A DNA stretch of 64,000 bases from Prostheceraeus crozeri (Eukaryota > Platyhelminthes > Polycladida > Euryleptidae), in assembly GCA_907163375.1 (NCBI GenBank), contig CAJQUW010002148.1:434001-498000 (forward strand), in the 5' to 3' direction. Position 1 is the stretch's first letter, and each line of letters opens with the position of its first letter. This document shows positions 38,601 to 49,027 of the stretch, piece by piece. Made by a program: the position numbers and the translations under genes. Under the pieces are notes generated by a model, which was not told where the DNA came from, made no database searches, and was given only the letters and a program-made list of their open reading frames with translations.

Positions 38601-38689
38601 GATGGTGAAATCATCAGACGAACTAACCTTCGTGCGCCTCCTATTTTCATTAATAATGATCGGAAGGGTCAACATTATGGAGAAAACTT
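35656..38689. other. intronic sequence, no gene recognised; (CAT)n microsatellite
   Basis: A CAT trinucleotide run lies at about 37561-37581. Around it (37440-37660) are words suggestive of an old SINE in minus orientation (GGTAGGATAGTTGAGTTGG as an A-box-like head), too weak to call. A minus-strand frame of 135 codons at 38047-38454 has no recognised motif. Confidence 0.4.
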
Positions 38690-38925
38690 GTCCGCAATGA
38701 TCTGAAATCTTCGAATCTGAAGGAATTGTGGCAATCGAAGCACTTAGCTGTAATTCACAGTAATCTGCAACCGACGCACGACCCTTTTCCTATCTATGTA
38801 AGGTATTTTCCTTTTGCCCACTTAGTAAGTTCCGCGATGTGCCGTCGATTTCGAATCAATCACACTTCTAGTAAACCGAAGCAGACGAACAAAATATTTA
38901 ATTCTGTGATGAGACCCGAGTTCCC
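38690..38925 (+). repeat. diverged copy of a hAT-internal segment
   Basis: About 230 bp match bases 13998-14225, which lie inside the hAT element upstream of its transposase. Shared words include GAATCTGAAGGAAT, TCTGCAACCGACGCACGA against TCCGCAAGTGACGCACGA, and TTTTGCCCACTTA. No inverted termini were found here, so it is a fragment of the same family or of sequence both have acquired. Confidence 0.65.
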
Positions 38926-39279
38926 CGTTTATTACTCGTCAGATTCTAAAATGCACATTTACTACAAGCGTCAGAAATATACGATATCTATAAGAGAAAT
39001 ACCGCTAGTGCAACTTAGCATTGAATGTCTTTTTGAATACTTGGAAAATTAAAAGTTAGACGAACAAGAGCAGCTGAGTTGGCTGACTAGGTTCTCTTCA
39101 CTTTTTAGTCATGCATCGTACAGAAACTATCAAAATCTCAAGTTCGACAAGCGAATTGATTGGTAGATCCATTTCTAATTTGGTACGACTTTCATTCAAC
39201 TTTCCGAGAGCATTCGTTTTTGCGAGAAAATTTTAACCAATTTGTGTCCCACTTTCAAGCATGGTACCGTACAGCTCCC
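38926..39279. other. no gene recognised
   Basis: Short frames only, without motifs. Confidence 0.3.
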
Positions 39280-39538
39280 TTACTCAAGTGGAACAAAAAG
39301 GCTGTCAAATTTTGCAACATTCCTTTCCTTCAACATGATACATCTTAGATTTTCTACTTTATATTCTTCTTTGAAATGCTCAAAACATGCAATACTGTAG
39401 ATCGTAGGTTTAAAATGAACTCGTCCAATGCTGTTGCACGATTTTTTTAGTCTCTTTGTCATTCTGAAAACTGCAGAAGATAAGCTCTTCAGGATCGTCC
39501 GTTTTGCTTGTACACTTGTATACGCAGCTTTGCTCCAT
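39280..39538 (-). pseudogene. THAP-type zinc-finger domain fragment (broken)
   Basis: Starting at the ATG at 39538, the minus strand reads MEQSCVYKC..., with a C-x3-C pair, then LIFCSFQND and a W. The frame then changes near 39410 and continues as FKPTIYSIACFEHFKEEY. The set C-x3-C ... W ... KPT ... C-x2-H-F and a closing P fits the THAP C2CH DNA-binding domain (about 85 residues). The domain is split by one frame change. THAP domains occur in host factors and in P-element-like transposases. No transposase body was seen nearby, so the origin is open. Confidence 0.55.
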
Positions 39539-39539
39539 T

Positions 39540-40085
39540 TTGGTGATTTTGTACGTGTCCATAGAACATTAAAAATGTGACTTCTTTTTCTCTCCTTGTG
39601 CGTTGATGGTCTTGTGATGATTCGCCACGAAACATGCTAGCGGTGGTGTATCCGATCATTGGCAGACATGACGTCATCACGTCTCCTTAAGTTGATGATT
39701 GAGGTTAAAACTGAGGCATCAAATTTGCGTCTAAGTCACAAAAATTGAAACAAGGATGAAAATAAAACCGAGCTACACCCTTCAGTATAAAAATCCATTA
39801 TTGATGCCATAAGCTGGTTTGGGTATGTCAACACCACCTTGACGATACGGCTGTATGTCTTGTGTCACACGCTAAAGCTCGTAATTTATACAGAATATCC
39901 GTATTTTGAAACGCGTGACTTCACATACCACGTGGTCTGCGTTGACTGACGTTTAGGTAGCATAGATGATTGGAAATAATAGCTCATCTACGGAATCTAA
40001 CGTCCTTATCTGACATGTGCCATTTTTGTCATTATCATTCGCAAACAGGCACATAATGACTGAGCAGAATTTCTAGTTTCATTAA
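39540..40085. other. no gene recognised
   Basis: Sequence upstream of the THAP remnant. A 63-codon minus-strand frame continuing from it has no recognised motif. Confidence 0.3.
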
Positions 40086-40152
40086 GCTTGACCATGGACA
40101 GCTAGAGTACTATCTTCTAGAGTACTAGAGTTCTAGCTGTCCATGGCTTGAC
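40086..40152. repeat. small foldback repeat beside PECR exon 2 donor
   Basis: The arms CCATGGACAGCTAGA (40092-40106) and its exact complement (40132-40146) form a 15-bp stem with a 25-base loop. The word GCTTGAC occurs just outside on both sides (40086-40092 and 40146-40152), like a target duplication. It ends 8 bases inside the intron from the exon 2 donor (40160-40165). Confidence 0.7.
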
Positions 40153-40165
40153 TAAGTGAACTCAC

Positions 40166-40299
40166 CTCAGCCTCTTTGCGAATGTTACATGTCTGATAAG
40201 CAATTTCTCCAGCTCCTGGTTCTTTGGATAATGCCTGAAGTTGATCAACTGCTTTGATGAGCTTTTCTTCATTGCGTGAAGCAATCATGACATTACATC
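40166..40299 (-). CDS. PECR: PECR-like peroxisomal trans-2-enoyl-CoA reductase, exon 2
   Basis: This 134-bp exon runs from a CTTTTTTCAG acceptor to a GCTGAG|GTGAGTTC donor. It enters in phase 1 (completing the Gly codon started in exon 1) and exits in phase 0. It encodes CNVMIASRNEEKLIKAVDQL, then LSKEPGAGEIAYQTCNIRKE, aligning with the NVVIASRKLERLKSA...IQCNIRNEE stretch of vertebrate PECR. The ASRN segment follows beta-2 of the Rossmann fold, where the Arg is expected to contact the NADPH phosphate. The intron to exon 3 is about 31.5 kb; the intron to exon 1 is about 2.2 kb. Confidence 0.93.
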
Positions 40300-40357
40300 C
40301 TGAAAAAAGCAAATATATTGCATATCACAATGGAGGCTTGAATCGGAGTTGAAGAAC

Positions 40358-40537
40358 ATGGCGGACAAACGACGATATACTGTGAAAATAAATGCCGCTC
40401 ATACTCGTAGCAAAGTTTTAGTGATAGGGCAATCTAGCGAAGATGTTCGCGGTATCACCATTTTGCCCGATAGGGTTGCATTTTCTTTAGTGCTATGCAA
40501 GCAATTCAAACTTAAAGCATTGTTTAACATAACTCGA
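40358..40537 (+). CDS. possible first exon of an unrecognised gene
   Basis: An ATG in good context (AACATGGCG) opens 60 codons (MADKRRYTVKINAAHTRSKV...). A possible splice donor CGA|GTAAGG follows exactly after the sixtieth codon; without splicing the frame ends at 40561. It lies 58 bp from PECR exon 2 on the opposite strand. The peptide is basic and not recognised, and no downstream exon was identified. It may equally be a chance frame or a repeat remnant. Confidence 0.25.
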
Positions 40538-41559
40538 GTAAGGGCTGGCAAGAATGGATAGGCAAAATGATTGACATCAATGAAATATTATGATGAATGA
40601 TTGGCTGCAATTTACCAATAGCAATAGAAATTGACCTGACTAAGTAGCTTAGAGAAAAGTATGAAAATATAAGGAATAAAAGGAGGTGATCGCATAAAAA
40701 ATGTTTGTAGAAAAGGAAGTTTCGATAACTGTCGAGATTCCGAAAAAAAGTTAAAAATGTTTTATCTATAAATCTATTCACAACTCATTTAGTTTAACCA
40801 CCAAGGGCCGAAAAGAGGAATGAAAACTTAAATATGGAGTGCATCGATGAAACTAAACAGTCCAGAATATCATCGTACATTAACTAATAAACAGTGACAT
40901 TTTCCATAGCTTTCATAAGACAACGGTCAGCTTGATTTCTTATGTATAGAGAATATAAGCATAGGATATTTACAGATACAGAGCTGTGATTTTAACGTAA
41001 AAATCATTTATCTATATCAGGATTGGAAGAAGTTAAAAACGTAGTCTGTGATAACGGTTCATATTCCAGTACGTTTATTAGATGTTAACACTAAAATCGT
41101 AACTGTGCAAATGTCACAAAACATTGAGAAACAATTCACAAACACTTAACGAATTCAAATCAAGTCTACCTTCACGTGGCTTCACATCAACGTCATGAAA
41201 GTGAGAAATGAGTCAAGAATATATACGTGCATCTATGTTCCTTTTTGAGTTTCCATCAGTATTAGATATCGACAAAACAACTGCCACCAATGAAAAGACA
41301 TAATGCAGATAGAGAAAATCATTTTTAGTCACATTGAAATCTCAGTCATCATCAACCAAGTCATTGACAATGAAACCTTGTTGCTTATATTCGAATACTC
41401 GAAATCTTGAGGCTGGCAAACAAATGTGACATTAAAGATGAACTTCGGATTGTTTTTCAAACCGAACGGCCCCTGAGCAATTGATGGAGAAAGCAGAAGG
41501 AGAGACCCACCTACTTGGAAAATTGCTGGACCTATGCACTTGCTAACAAACCGAGACTG
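40538..41559. other. PECR intron 1, no gene recognised
   Basis: AT-rich, short frames only. Confidence 0.4.
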
Positions 41560-42062
41560 TGCTACTCAAAACATGTAGTGTATGAGATAAAGAACGTCTT
41601 ACATGCAACAAATTGTGCATCGGCCAAACTGAAAGAAACGTAAAATCAAGGTTAAGAGAGCATGTGACATCCACAACATTGGCGGTGACCAGACATTTCG
41701 TTGAGGAGCATGGCACTTTGCCAGAGGAGTGCATATCACGGCGAATAATGTGCAAACAGCGGAATATTGCCGTGAAACGTCCTCTTGAAGCCCACTACAT
41801 CAAAGAAAATGAATTCTTTCTAATGAATGAGTGCGTGAGTAAAATGCTACTATCATTGTTATAAGTAGCATGAATTTTGTTAATTTCTTGTTTTGGACTT
41901 CTATGCTTTTATTCCATGTTCATTCTTCATAAGTGTATTGATTATCTAAGTTTGTTTGATTAATAGTCAATCTTGTCGTGTCCGTCAGTGTGAATCCCAT
42001 CCCTGTTGAAGAAAGGCGAAATATCGGTGCTACGAAAATAATAATTCCTGAGTCTAGACAGT
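41560..42062 (+). mobile_element. Penelope-like GIY-YIG fragment and 3' UTR
   Basis: The plus strand encodes TCNKLCIGQTERNVKSRLRE and HVTSTTLAVTRHFVEEHGTL, the front of a PLE GIY-YIG domain, with an upstream frame change. The 3' UTR ends with CCTGTTGAAGAAAGGCGAAA and GTGCTACGAAAATAATAATT, a conserved PLE-type tail. It lies within PECR intron 1. Confidence 0.7.
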
Positions 42063-42076
42063 ACTTTCTCCAAATC

Positions 42077-42250
42077 TCATTTTTTGTGTTGAATGTTTGG
42101 CAGGAATGCAGAGTGTACCTGTTTTAAAAGTCTTAGGTTTGACCCGACCAAAATTTGAACCCGAAGATCTCCCAGACGCACAACTGACACAGGACCACAG
42201 AGTCGGTCAATGATAAGCCATTCGTAGTCCGTGACTCCTGAATCAGAGAT
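42077..42250 (-). repeat. SINE-like repeat with tRNA-like box
   Basis: The minus strand has GCGTCTGGGAGATCTTCGGG followed by TTCAAAT, a B-box-like word. The shared 3' block (GGTCAAACCTAAGACTTTT, CACTCTGCATTCCTGCC) also occurs at 23236-23320 and, more diverged, 59413-59500. Its tail ends beside the Penelope 3' end at 42062. Confidence 0.5.
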
Positions 42251-42536
42251 TTCCTTCAATTTCTACGAACACAAATTGTGAGACTGAGCGCACTACCTTT
42301 TGTAGATATTATTCCGGATACAAATACAGCCATTTTTAAGTTGAATCCTTTATGAATCAGTTACATTTGCATATTGTGCTATCACATGCTTTAGCTACGC
42401 GTGCTCGGACTGTCACCTATTCGCAACATGGTATTGGAAGTGGAATTGATAAATTTTTGATAGCCTTCACTCCCCTGATAGACTTTCATATTTCCCATGG
42501 ACACGAAAATCATTAAATACATATGTTATAACTTAC

Positions 42537-42651
42537 CTAAGCTAAGTAATTCTTTGGTGATTGCTTCTCCAATGCCAGAGCCACCACCAGTCACAATTGC
42601 AGTTTTATTACGGAAAAGTTCTTTCCGAAAAACACTTGAAACACGACTCAT
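42537..42651 (-). CDS. PECR: PECR-like peroxisomal trans-2-enoyl-CoA reductase, exon 1 (start)
   Basis: The coding part is 115 bp: ATG at 42651 to a GCTTAG|GTAAGT donor, exit phase 1. It encodes MSRVSSVFRKELFRNKTAIV, then TGGGSGIGEAITKELLSL. TGGGSGIG is the short-chain dehydrogenase TGxxxGxG cofactor loop, and the order matches vertebrate PECR ([24 protein letters not shown]). The Gly codon joins exon 2 exactly. A CTTGCCTTGCAG stretch lies three bases before the ATG, so the transcript may have a 5' non-coding exon. A peroxisome signal would be at the C-terminus, outside this window. Confidence 0.93.
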
Positions 42652-43389
42652 AGCCTGCAAGGCAAGAGCTAAACATTTCAGATTTTTATCATTGGGACAT
42701 AAAAATCAAGTGAAGGGAGTATAAATAATGTATGAAAAATCAAGGCATAGGTATTAGGTATGGACATGATATTGCATTATGAATAGCATCGCAGCCGAAT
42801 AAGATAATGGGAATATCTCTTGTTTCAATACGCTTTGTAGTTGAAGTGGAAATCTTTTCTGATGAATACTTTTAAAGCGAAATCTATCTTGTAGTGTTCT
42901 GTGCCTTGAGAGAAAGAGAAATTTTAGTGCGGCATGAGTTTCAATTGTTTCTTATCTTCTGATGTCTGATAAAAGAACGCCGGAGTGGAGACAGACTTGA
43001 CATCATCTGAGCATTGACAGTGGTAATAAAGAAATACAGTGGAAAAACATCCTCATTCACATGAGTGAGAAGGTCCTGTTTCCCTTCAACCCTATCTACA
43101 TTTTACGAGAGTTATTTTGTTTAAGTTTATGTCATAAAAGTAACTAACGTGTCAACGTCTTCGAGCTGCGTTATTATTCTTGAATTAGCCAGACATCAGA
43201 ATTGATCGACATATTAGTTAACTTCCACGGTAGTAAAACTCCCTGACTCCTTTTACTTCAGATCGAAATTTCGTTGACCCTCAAAATGGTTTCTAACTTA
43301 AACAAATCTGAATTGCTAACTCTTATGTTAGGCCTATTTCAGAAAAAAAATATCGTCATAAACAGTGAACACAGGTTTTCATATTTTAT
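42652..43389. other. upstream of PECR; no promoter assigned
   Basis: The region 5' of the PECR start has no obvious TATA box, CpG cluster or coding sequence. If a 5' non-coding exon exists the promoter lies further right. Confidence 0.3.
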
Positions 43390-44275
43390 TAGCGTCTATT
43401 TTCACATCTGCGAATGTACTCCGTCACATTCAGCATCTGTTTCTTTCAAAGTGCAGCCCACAGCAAGCTGGTTTCACTCCGAAGGGGTCAACTTCCGACT
43501 GCATCTTAGCACTCCGTCTAGTTGCCCAACAACGAAGAGAATACCGTCAACCCCTTCTCGCTGCCTAAATAAACCTCAAATCGGCGTTCGACTCGGTGGA
43601 CCGAAATGTGCTCGGCTCCCTTTGAAGGCATTGGTGTACCACCTAAGTATATATCCATCCTCCGTGAGCTGTATTCCAACACAACTTGCGGAGTACAGAA
43701 TGATGGGGACCTTTCTGGCTCTTTCGAGACCTTCTCCAAGGTTGTGTAGTTGCGCCGAACCTCTTCAAAGTAGCGATTGACTTCTGGCTTTCAGATGCCA
43801 TCTCTAAGTGTCCAAATCTTGGGGTCGACTATCATTCGCATTTTACAGACTTTTGTTACTCCGCCGAGGCGACGTAGTTATCGTTACTTCTATGATTGAC
43901 ACCATTTCAATTGCTCTGGAGGGTTTAGGAGAAGAAGCGTCAACCTTTGGTCTGTCCATTTACTGGGCTGAAACGAAAGTGCAGTACCTGTCTGACTTTT
44001 TTGCCTTCTCCGCCTCAACTAAATGTCATGAGAGAACAAATCGATACAGTACACTAGTTCATCTACCTTGGTAGCATGATCTCAAGCGACTGCTCATCCG
44101 CAGCGGAAATTGATCTCGGTCTTTTGCTCGCTCGTGCAACCTTCGGACGTCTAAACCGCGTATGGAGAAACGGCAAAATAAGAATTGCGACAAGGCTATG
44201 ACTCCTGAACATCTCCGTAATTCCAATCATGCTTAACGGCAGCGAAGTTTGGGAACTCACTTTATGCAAATTTTT
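43390..44275 (+). mobile_element. decayed LINE reverse transcriptase fragment
   Basis: Pieces in order on the plus strand: QQAGFTPKGSTSDCILALRL and LVAQQRREYRQPLLAA (RT motifs 2-3); a K.AFDSVDRNVLGSL segment (catalytic palm); DDVVI-like sequence near 43870 with ALEGLGEEASTFGLS; and EIDLGLLLARATFGRLNRVW with IPIMLNGSEVWEL near the end. Several frames are used and stops are frequent, so the copy is old. The clade is not resolved. Confidence 0.65.
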
Positions 44276-44525
44276 GACACTTCACGATAAATCCACTTTC
44301 TTTTGAAAATTGAAGGAGTTTCCTTTAATCTCTGCTCGTTAGCTTTCGACCCGACCACATTTCGTTCGCATCACGGATTTTTTAATCTCCTATTTTAACA
44401 TGGACCATTAATCAGTTTTCATGATATCATTTTTATCGTCGTTTTTTCTTTCATCAACTATCACGTTATTCGCACATTGAATTTCCTTCTTCTGTCAGTT
44501 TATTAATAGATTTATTCGCATCTCA

Positions 44526-44948
44526 TCTCTCTCTCTCTCTCTCTCAGCGTTTGATTCTTTGCTGACCGTTAATTTTTTTTCTCTTTTTCACGAGTTATTG
44601 AATATCCCGTTTACGAAACGAAAATGGCGTAGGCTGACCGGCTACATATATACACGTACATGTACACAAGAAATATGAACTATGAACATGAGAACGCACA
44701 TAGGAACGACGCAGGGAACGGCACACAGGAACAACGAGGATAGGATAAGGGCACATGGGTTAGATTGAAGCGAGCAAACTTTAGATACATTAACATAATA
44801 CACTATACGCGTCATGCAATTATCGGGATTGAATCTCATTATGGAATTGGAATTGGAATTGAATTGAATTGTTTCGACTGGAATTGGAATTGAAATTTCT
44901 GCTCTGGAATTGGAATTAAAAAATTTCAGTGGAATTTTTCCAGCTCTG
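44526..44948. repeat. (CT)n tract and GGAATT-rich repeat
   Basis: A CT run lies at about 44526-44545. About 300 bp on, GGAATTGGAATT words recur over 44839-44948, ending in TTTTTCCAGCTCTG. That arrangement resembles a hAT subterminal array, but no partner end was found. Confidence 0.4.
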
Positions 44949-44949
44949 T

Positions 44950-47249
44950 TAATACGTTTCAGACATAATTTCATCATAGTTTCAGAAATAATCAGTTTGG
45001 AAAAATAATGGACATTTCAATTCCAAGTTAATGTATTTACAGCAGAAGCAATGATAATCGAACATTCTTTAGGTGAATAAGAGCAAGAGGGATCCACAAA
45101 ACAACTAGAAATATACTTATTCTCAATATTTGCCACAATATTTACAAAACTATTCTACTGTATAGGCCCTAACATCTTCAAACTGTTCATGATGCTTAGA
45201 ATTATCTAACGTTCAAAATAAAGCCACGGTGAACAGCCTTACTCCTCGGTTTACATGCGACTAAAAGCATTATGCATTCCACATGTTATCCAGGAATCGG
45301 TGTTTTGTCAGCATCATTTACATTATATACATTGCTTATGGTTTGTTTTGCACTAACACCTATACTAATTTTTCTCAGATAGGCATAAAATTCTTCGAAT
45401 TCTCGTAGTTGTTTGACACCATGCTGTATACCATATCCCACCCTCTCACTCATTTATTTCATTGTGCTCATTTAAAAATAAAAAAACAGAAATCTCAATA
45501 ATTCCATTCTCAACAAACATAAACTTCACTGATTTGGAAATAGAAGTAATATACAAAAAAATTCACGAATTTGGCTAATGCTTCTTCATTATCTTTATAG
45601 TAACTATGATAAATGAAACATCTTTGTAAATTTCCGCTTCGTCATGAGCGATTCAAATACGGTGTCTACTGCCTGAGCCGTAGGCCTAATCAAAAAGTTA
45701 TAAATGCAGCGTAAAACATTACGAAAGGCTAGTTAGATGGTGATGTATCGATATTAAGGGCATATTTGAGCCCAACAAAGCAGAATTTCGTGGTGACTAT
45801 CAGCCGCCGCATAGCATTTCAAGCTCTCCGTCTAATGCGTTGCATGAAAAAATACCCTGAGACGGAGTGTCAAATTTGATAGACATAAAGTCTTCATAAA
45901 ACGGCTGACATAGATAGCAAACTGTCTTCCTAGAATCGAGTTTAATAGAAATCACTGGCTCTACTGCTTGCAGACTGGTATGACGCAGAGGTCGAGCTTT
46001 TAATGCATATAGTAAGCATATCTATGTCCTATACTTCACGTTATTTGATTGAATAAATGATTTTCAGCAAGTGACATAAATCAATACAATATTATGATCT
46101 TTATTAAGCAATGTAATTTAAATCTGCTTGTTTTGTTGCATCAAATGACACTGATAGCGTAATCCTACTTGGAAATGTGAAATAGCGAATGGATAGCGTC
46201 TATTTGCAAAATTAGAAAGGTACTGAATTGCGAGTTGCCGATGCAACGAGCTAGACAATGTTAAACAAAATATAGGCTCTGTATAAGATCTTTACGAGGT
46301 AGTATCATCCCCTTTTTGGTGGGGGATTTTAGGAGGGTTTTTCGGTTTCCATTTCATTGTATATAATCGAATGTCTGACTCCAACTACTTGAATCAGTCC
46401 AGTCAATGTCGCTCAAACCTCAATGGCGATCTCCTGATGACGCCATAGGTGATCACAATAAGAATGAATTAACAGCAACCTTCCCATAATGCATCGACAC
46501 CTAATTACAAAATATGTATGTATTGAGGTGTCAGACATCAAGCAGCTTCCTGAAACACGTTTCAAAATCTACATGGGCAATTTCATTCAAATGAAAGGAA
46601 GAGCATGTTTTTGAGGCTCTGATAGATTATTAGTGCAGTTAACAATGTTTAATTGCCGCTCGTCACCGAAAAACGCGAACAATACGAACAAAACATTTAA
46701 TTTCACTTCTGAGAAAATGGGCGCCTTTCAGTTCAAGTTCACGATTTGTGAACTAGTTCAATTGAGAGGAGTTTATTCGTTCTCTGTCAGTGACAAATTC
46801 TCTGAAAGGCCTACTTAAGTTTCAGGCCACTTAAACGCAAGTGTTTATGCCATAGCATGAATTGCAGACACACCATCATGTGCACCAAATTACTGTGCAC
46901 AAATGAACACTAAGTTAAAAATCGTAATACTTGTTTTATTATTCCATGTATTTTCTATTCCTTTCTACTCGCATGAATGTGGAGTTTATGTTATTAACAC
47001 GTAAATAGTTTTTCACAAATCGCATTCACCATCGTTTATCATATTTCTTTTGATATTTTGTATACGCATGCTAATTTTAATAATTCTGATAAAACTTTTG
47101 AGTGTCTAAAAAGTTATTTTGATATTTGTAGAGGTCGTCAGAACTATTTTGATAATGTCATATGTAAGCCAAACTATTAATATTCACAAATAGAAAGATT
47201 TATGTTTTCTAAGTAAAACTGCATAATATAAAACTAATAATATGTATAC
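44950..47249. other. no gene recognised
   Basis: AT-rich intergenic sequence with scattered short frames and no motif that I recognise on either strand. Confidence 0.4.
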
Positions 47250-47432
47250 TTCCAGTTCTTCAATTTTCTCGATGTTCTCGAAATAATCACGAGGCTCTGT
47301 AATAGAGTTCTCTATTTGCGTGAGTACGTTTGCGGATGCGTCCGCAATTTCCTTGACCCATCCTTCCATACACGTTCGCCAATGTCTACACTTTTCAATC
47401 GCACCCCATCCCTCACGCTGCGGAGAAAGTTG
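47250..47432 (-). CDS. possible isolated exon, unrecognised
   Basis: A 183-bp stretch open for exactly 61 codons is bounded by a CTGCGTATAG acceptor-like and a GAA|GTATAC donor-like sequence, phase 0 at both ends. It encodes QLSPQREGWGAIEKCRHWRT, then a helical acidic part (ASANVLTQIENSITEP, ENIEKIEELE). It is on the PECR strand and upstream of PECR. No neighbouring exon was found, so it may be a lone exon of another gene, a repeat piece or chance. Confidence 0.3.
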
Positions 47433-48091
47433 CTATACGCAGGTAGTCAAACGCTTGGCATCAAAGTTCGCGGAAATCCGTAACACCAGCTTTTTCTTAC
47501 TTATATTCATCGATATTTTATGATCTAATTTTGGCTAAGCAATTTTCTTAAGTACGAGTTCCTTAATAGAAAAAAACAAATTAAAATGCAATTTTCAAAT
47601 TCTTAACTTTAAAAACACATTCACAGACGGTTAACAATAAGGCTGAAGTTTCTATACATGCGTATCAGTGAAAACATTTCAGACACATGTAGAAGAGAAG
47701 CAGTTTGCATTGTTTAATAACATAAACATGTAGTTTCTAATCTCGGCTCGGATTTTTATTTTTTCACGTAATAAAAATTTGACATTTTTCGAATTTTTTC
47801 ATATTTTGCTGCTGAAACTTTTGAAAGTTGCCGAAAACAACTTGCCGTCGCAAAAAAAACAAATGATAGAAAAATTATCTGAAGCTGTGAAATCTACGGA
47901 TGTATGTTCTTCTTGGTTCAGTTGTGGATATAGCCTACTATTGACAGGATGCCATGACTGCAGGAAGTTGCTTCATCAGAATTTTGAATTTTATTTAAAT
48001 GTATTTCTGCAAATTCATTTTATTGATTAAAGTGTCAGTCCTGTCGGGCGCGTTACGCAAACCTTAGTTAGAAAATTAAGATATTCTATTC
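47433..48091. other. no gene recognised
   Basis: Short frames only. The 83-codon plus frame at 47779-48030 has no motif. Confidence 0.35.
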
Positions 48092-49027
48092 AGGGTGTCG
48101 GAGCCGGAGCCTCCCGGATCCGTGGTAGCATGCCGGAGCCGGCTTGCAGTTTTACATGGATTAAGAATTCACTCACTTTGCGAGAGTGATTTTTGACAGT
48201 GTAGCTGAAACGCATACAAACGTGTCATCATTGGAGGCAATCGCTGTAGACATCCCCAAAACCTGCTGGACTTCATCTCCTCTCAATGCATAGTCTACAG
48301 AGAATCATTTATTTGGATTTCAAAGGAGATCGCAGACTTCCTTAAAATCATGTCAAGATTCTCGCCTCAAATTTAATGTACTTATTATTAAAGCAGATTA
48401 TTGATTCTTAATTATTAACCTCTAAAATGTATGGTTATTTTATAGGTGTCGCATTCTCAATAAAATACCCGGATGAAGTATTAAAATACTTCTGTGAAAG
48501 TACTTTTGATATAAAAAGAATTCTGTTTCAATGTGGAAATATGCTTCACTTAATTGATGAATATTAGAGCCCTGACAGCTAAGTGGTTGAATAATTTCAT
48601 CCGACCGGCAGCATCTGTTTCTGCAGGGAATGAGGCTGAAAATTTCACTTTCAGAGAATGCAGTACACCCTATCCATGGCTGCTACGAATCTTCGCGTCT
48701 GACGAGTTCTACCAGGTTCCTGTTCTCATTAGACACAATCAAAAAAGTGGACATGTATGTCCAACAGCGTGCGGAATGAAGCTTTTGAAAACCCTTTCAC
48801 TGACTAAAGTACATCTTTTTAATCAACGATGCCTCACTCTGGAAGAATGAAAATTAATATTTGTCCTTCCTTCTGATTAAGCGCTAAGAGCGGTAGTGGT
48901 AGAGACTAAATCAGGCACTTCTAACAGTCCCTTATAAATAGACAATTTTTATGGCTCTCTCTGCGACTCATGCTTCATAAAAAATGTCTGAAGTGGGAAG
49001 CAATAGCTACGTCATACTACTCATAAT

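Noticed and set aside
44642-44977. 111-codon minus-strand frame
   Set aside because: Much of it is translation of the GGAATT repeat and of low-complexity sequence.
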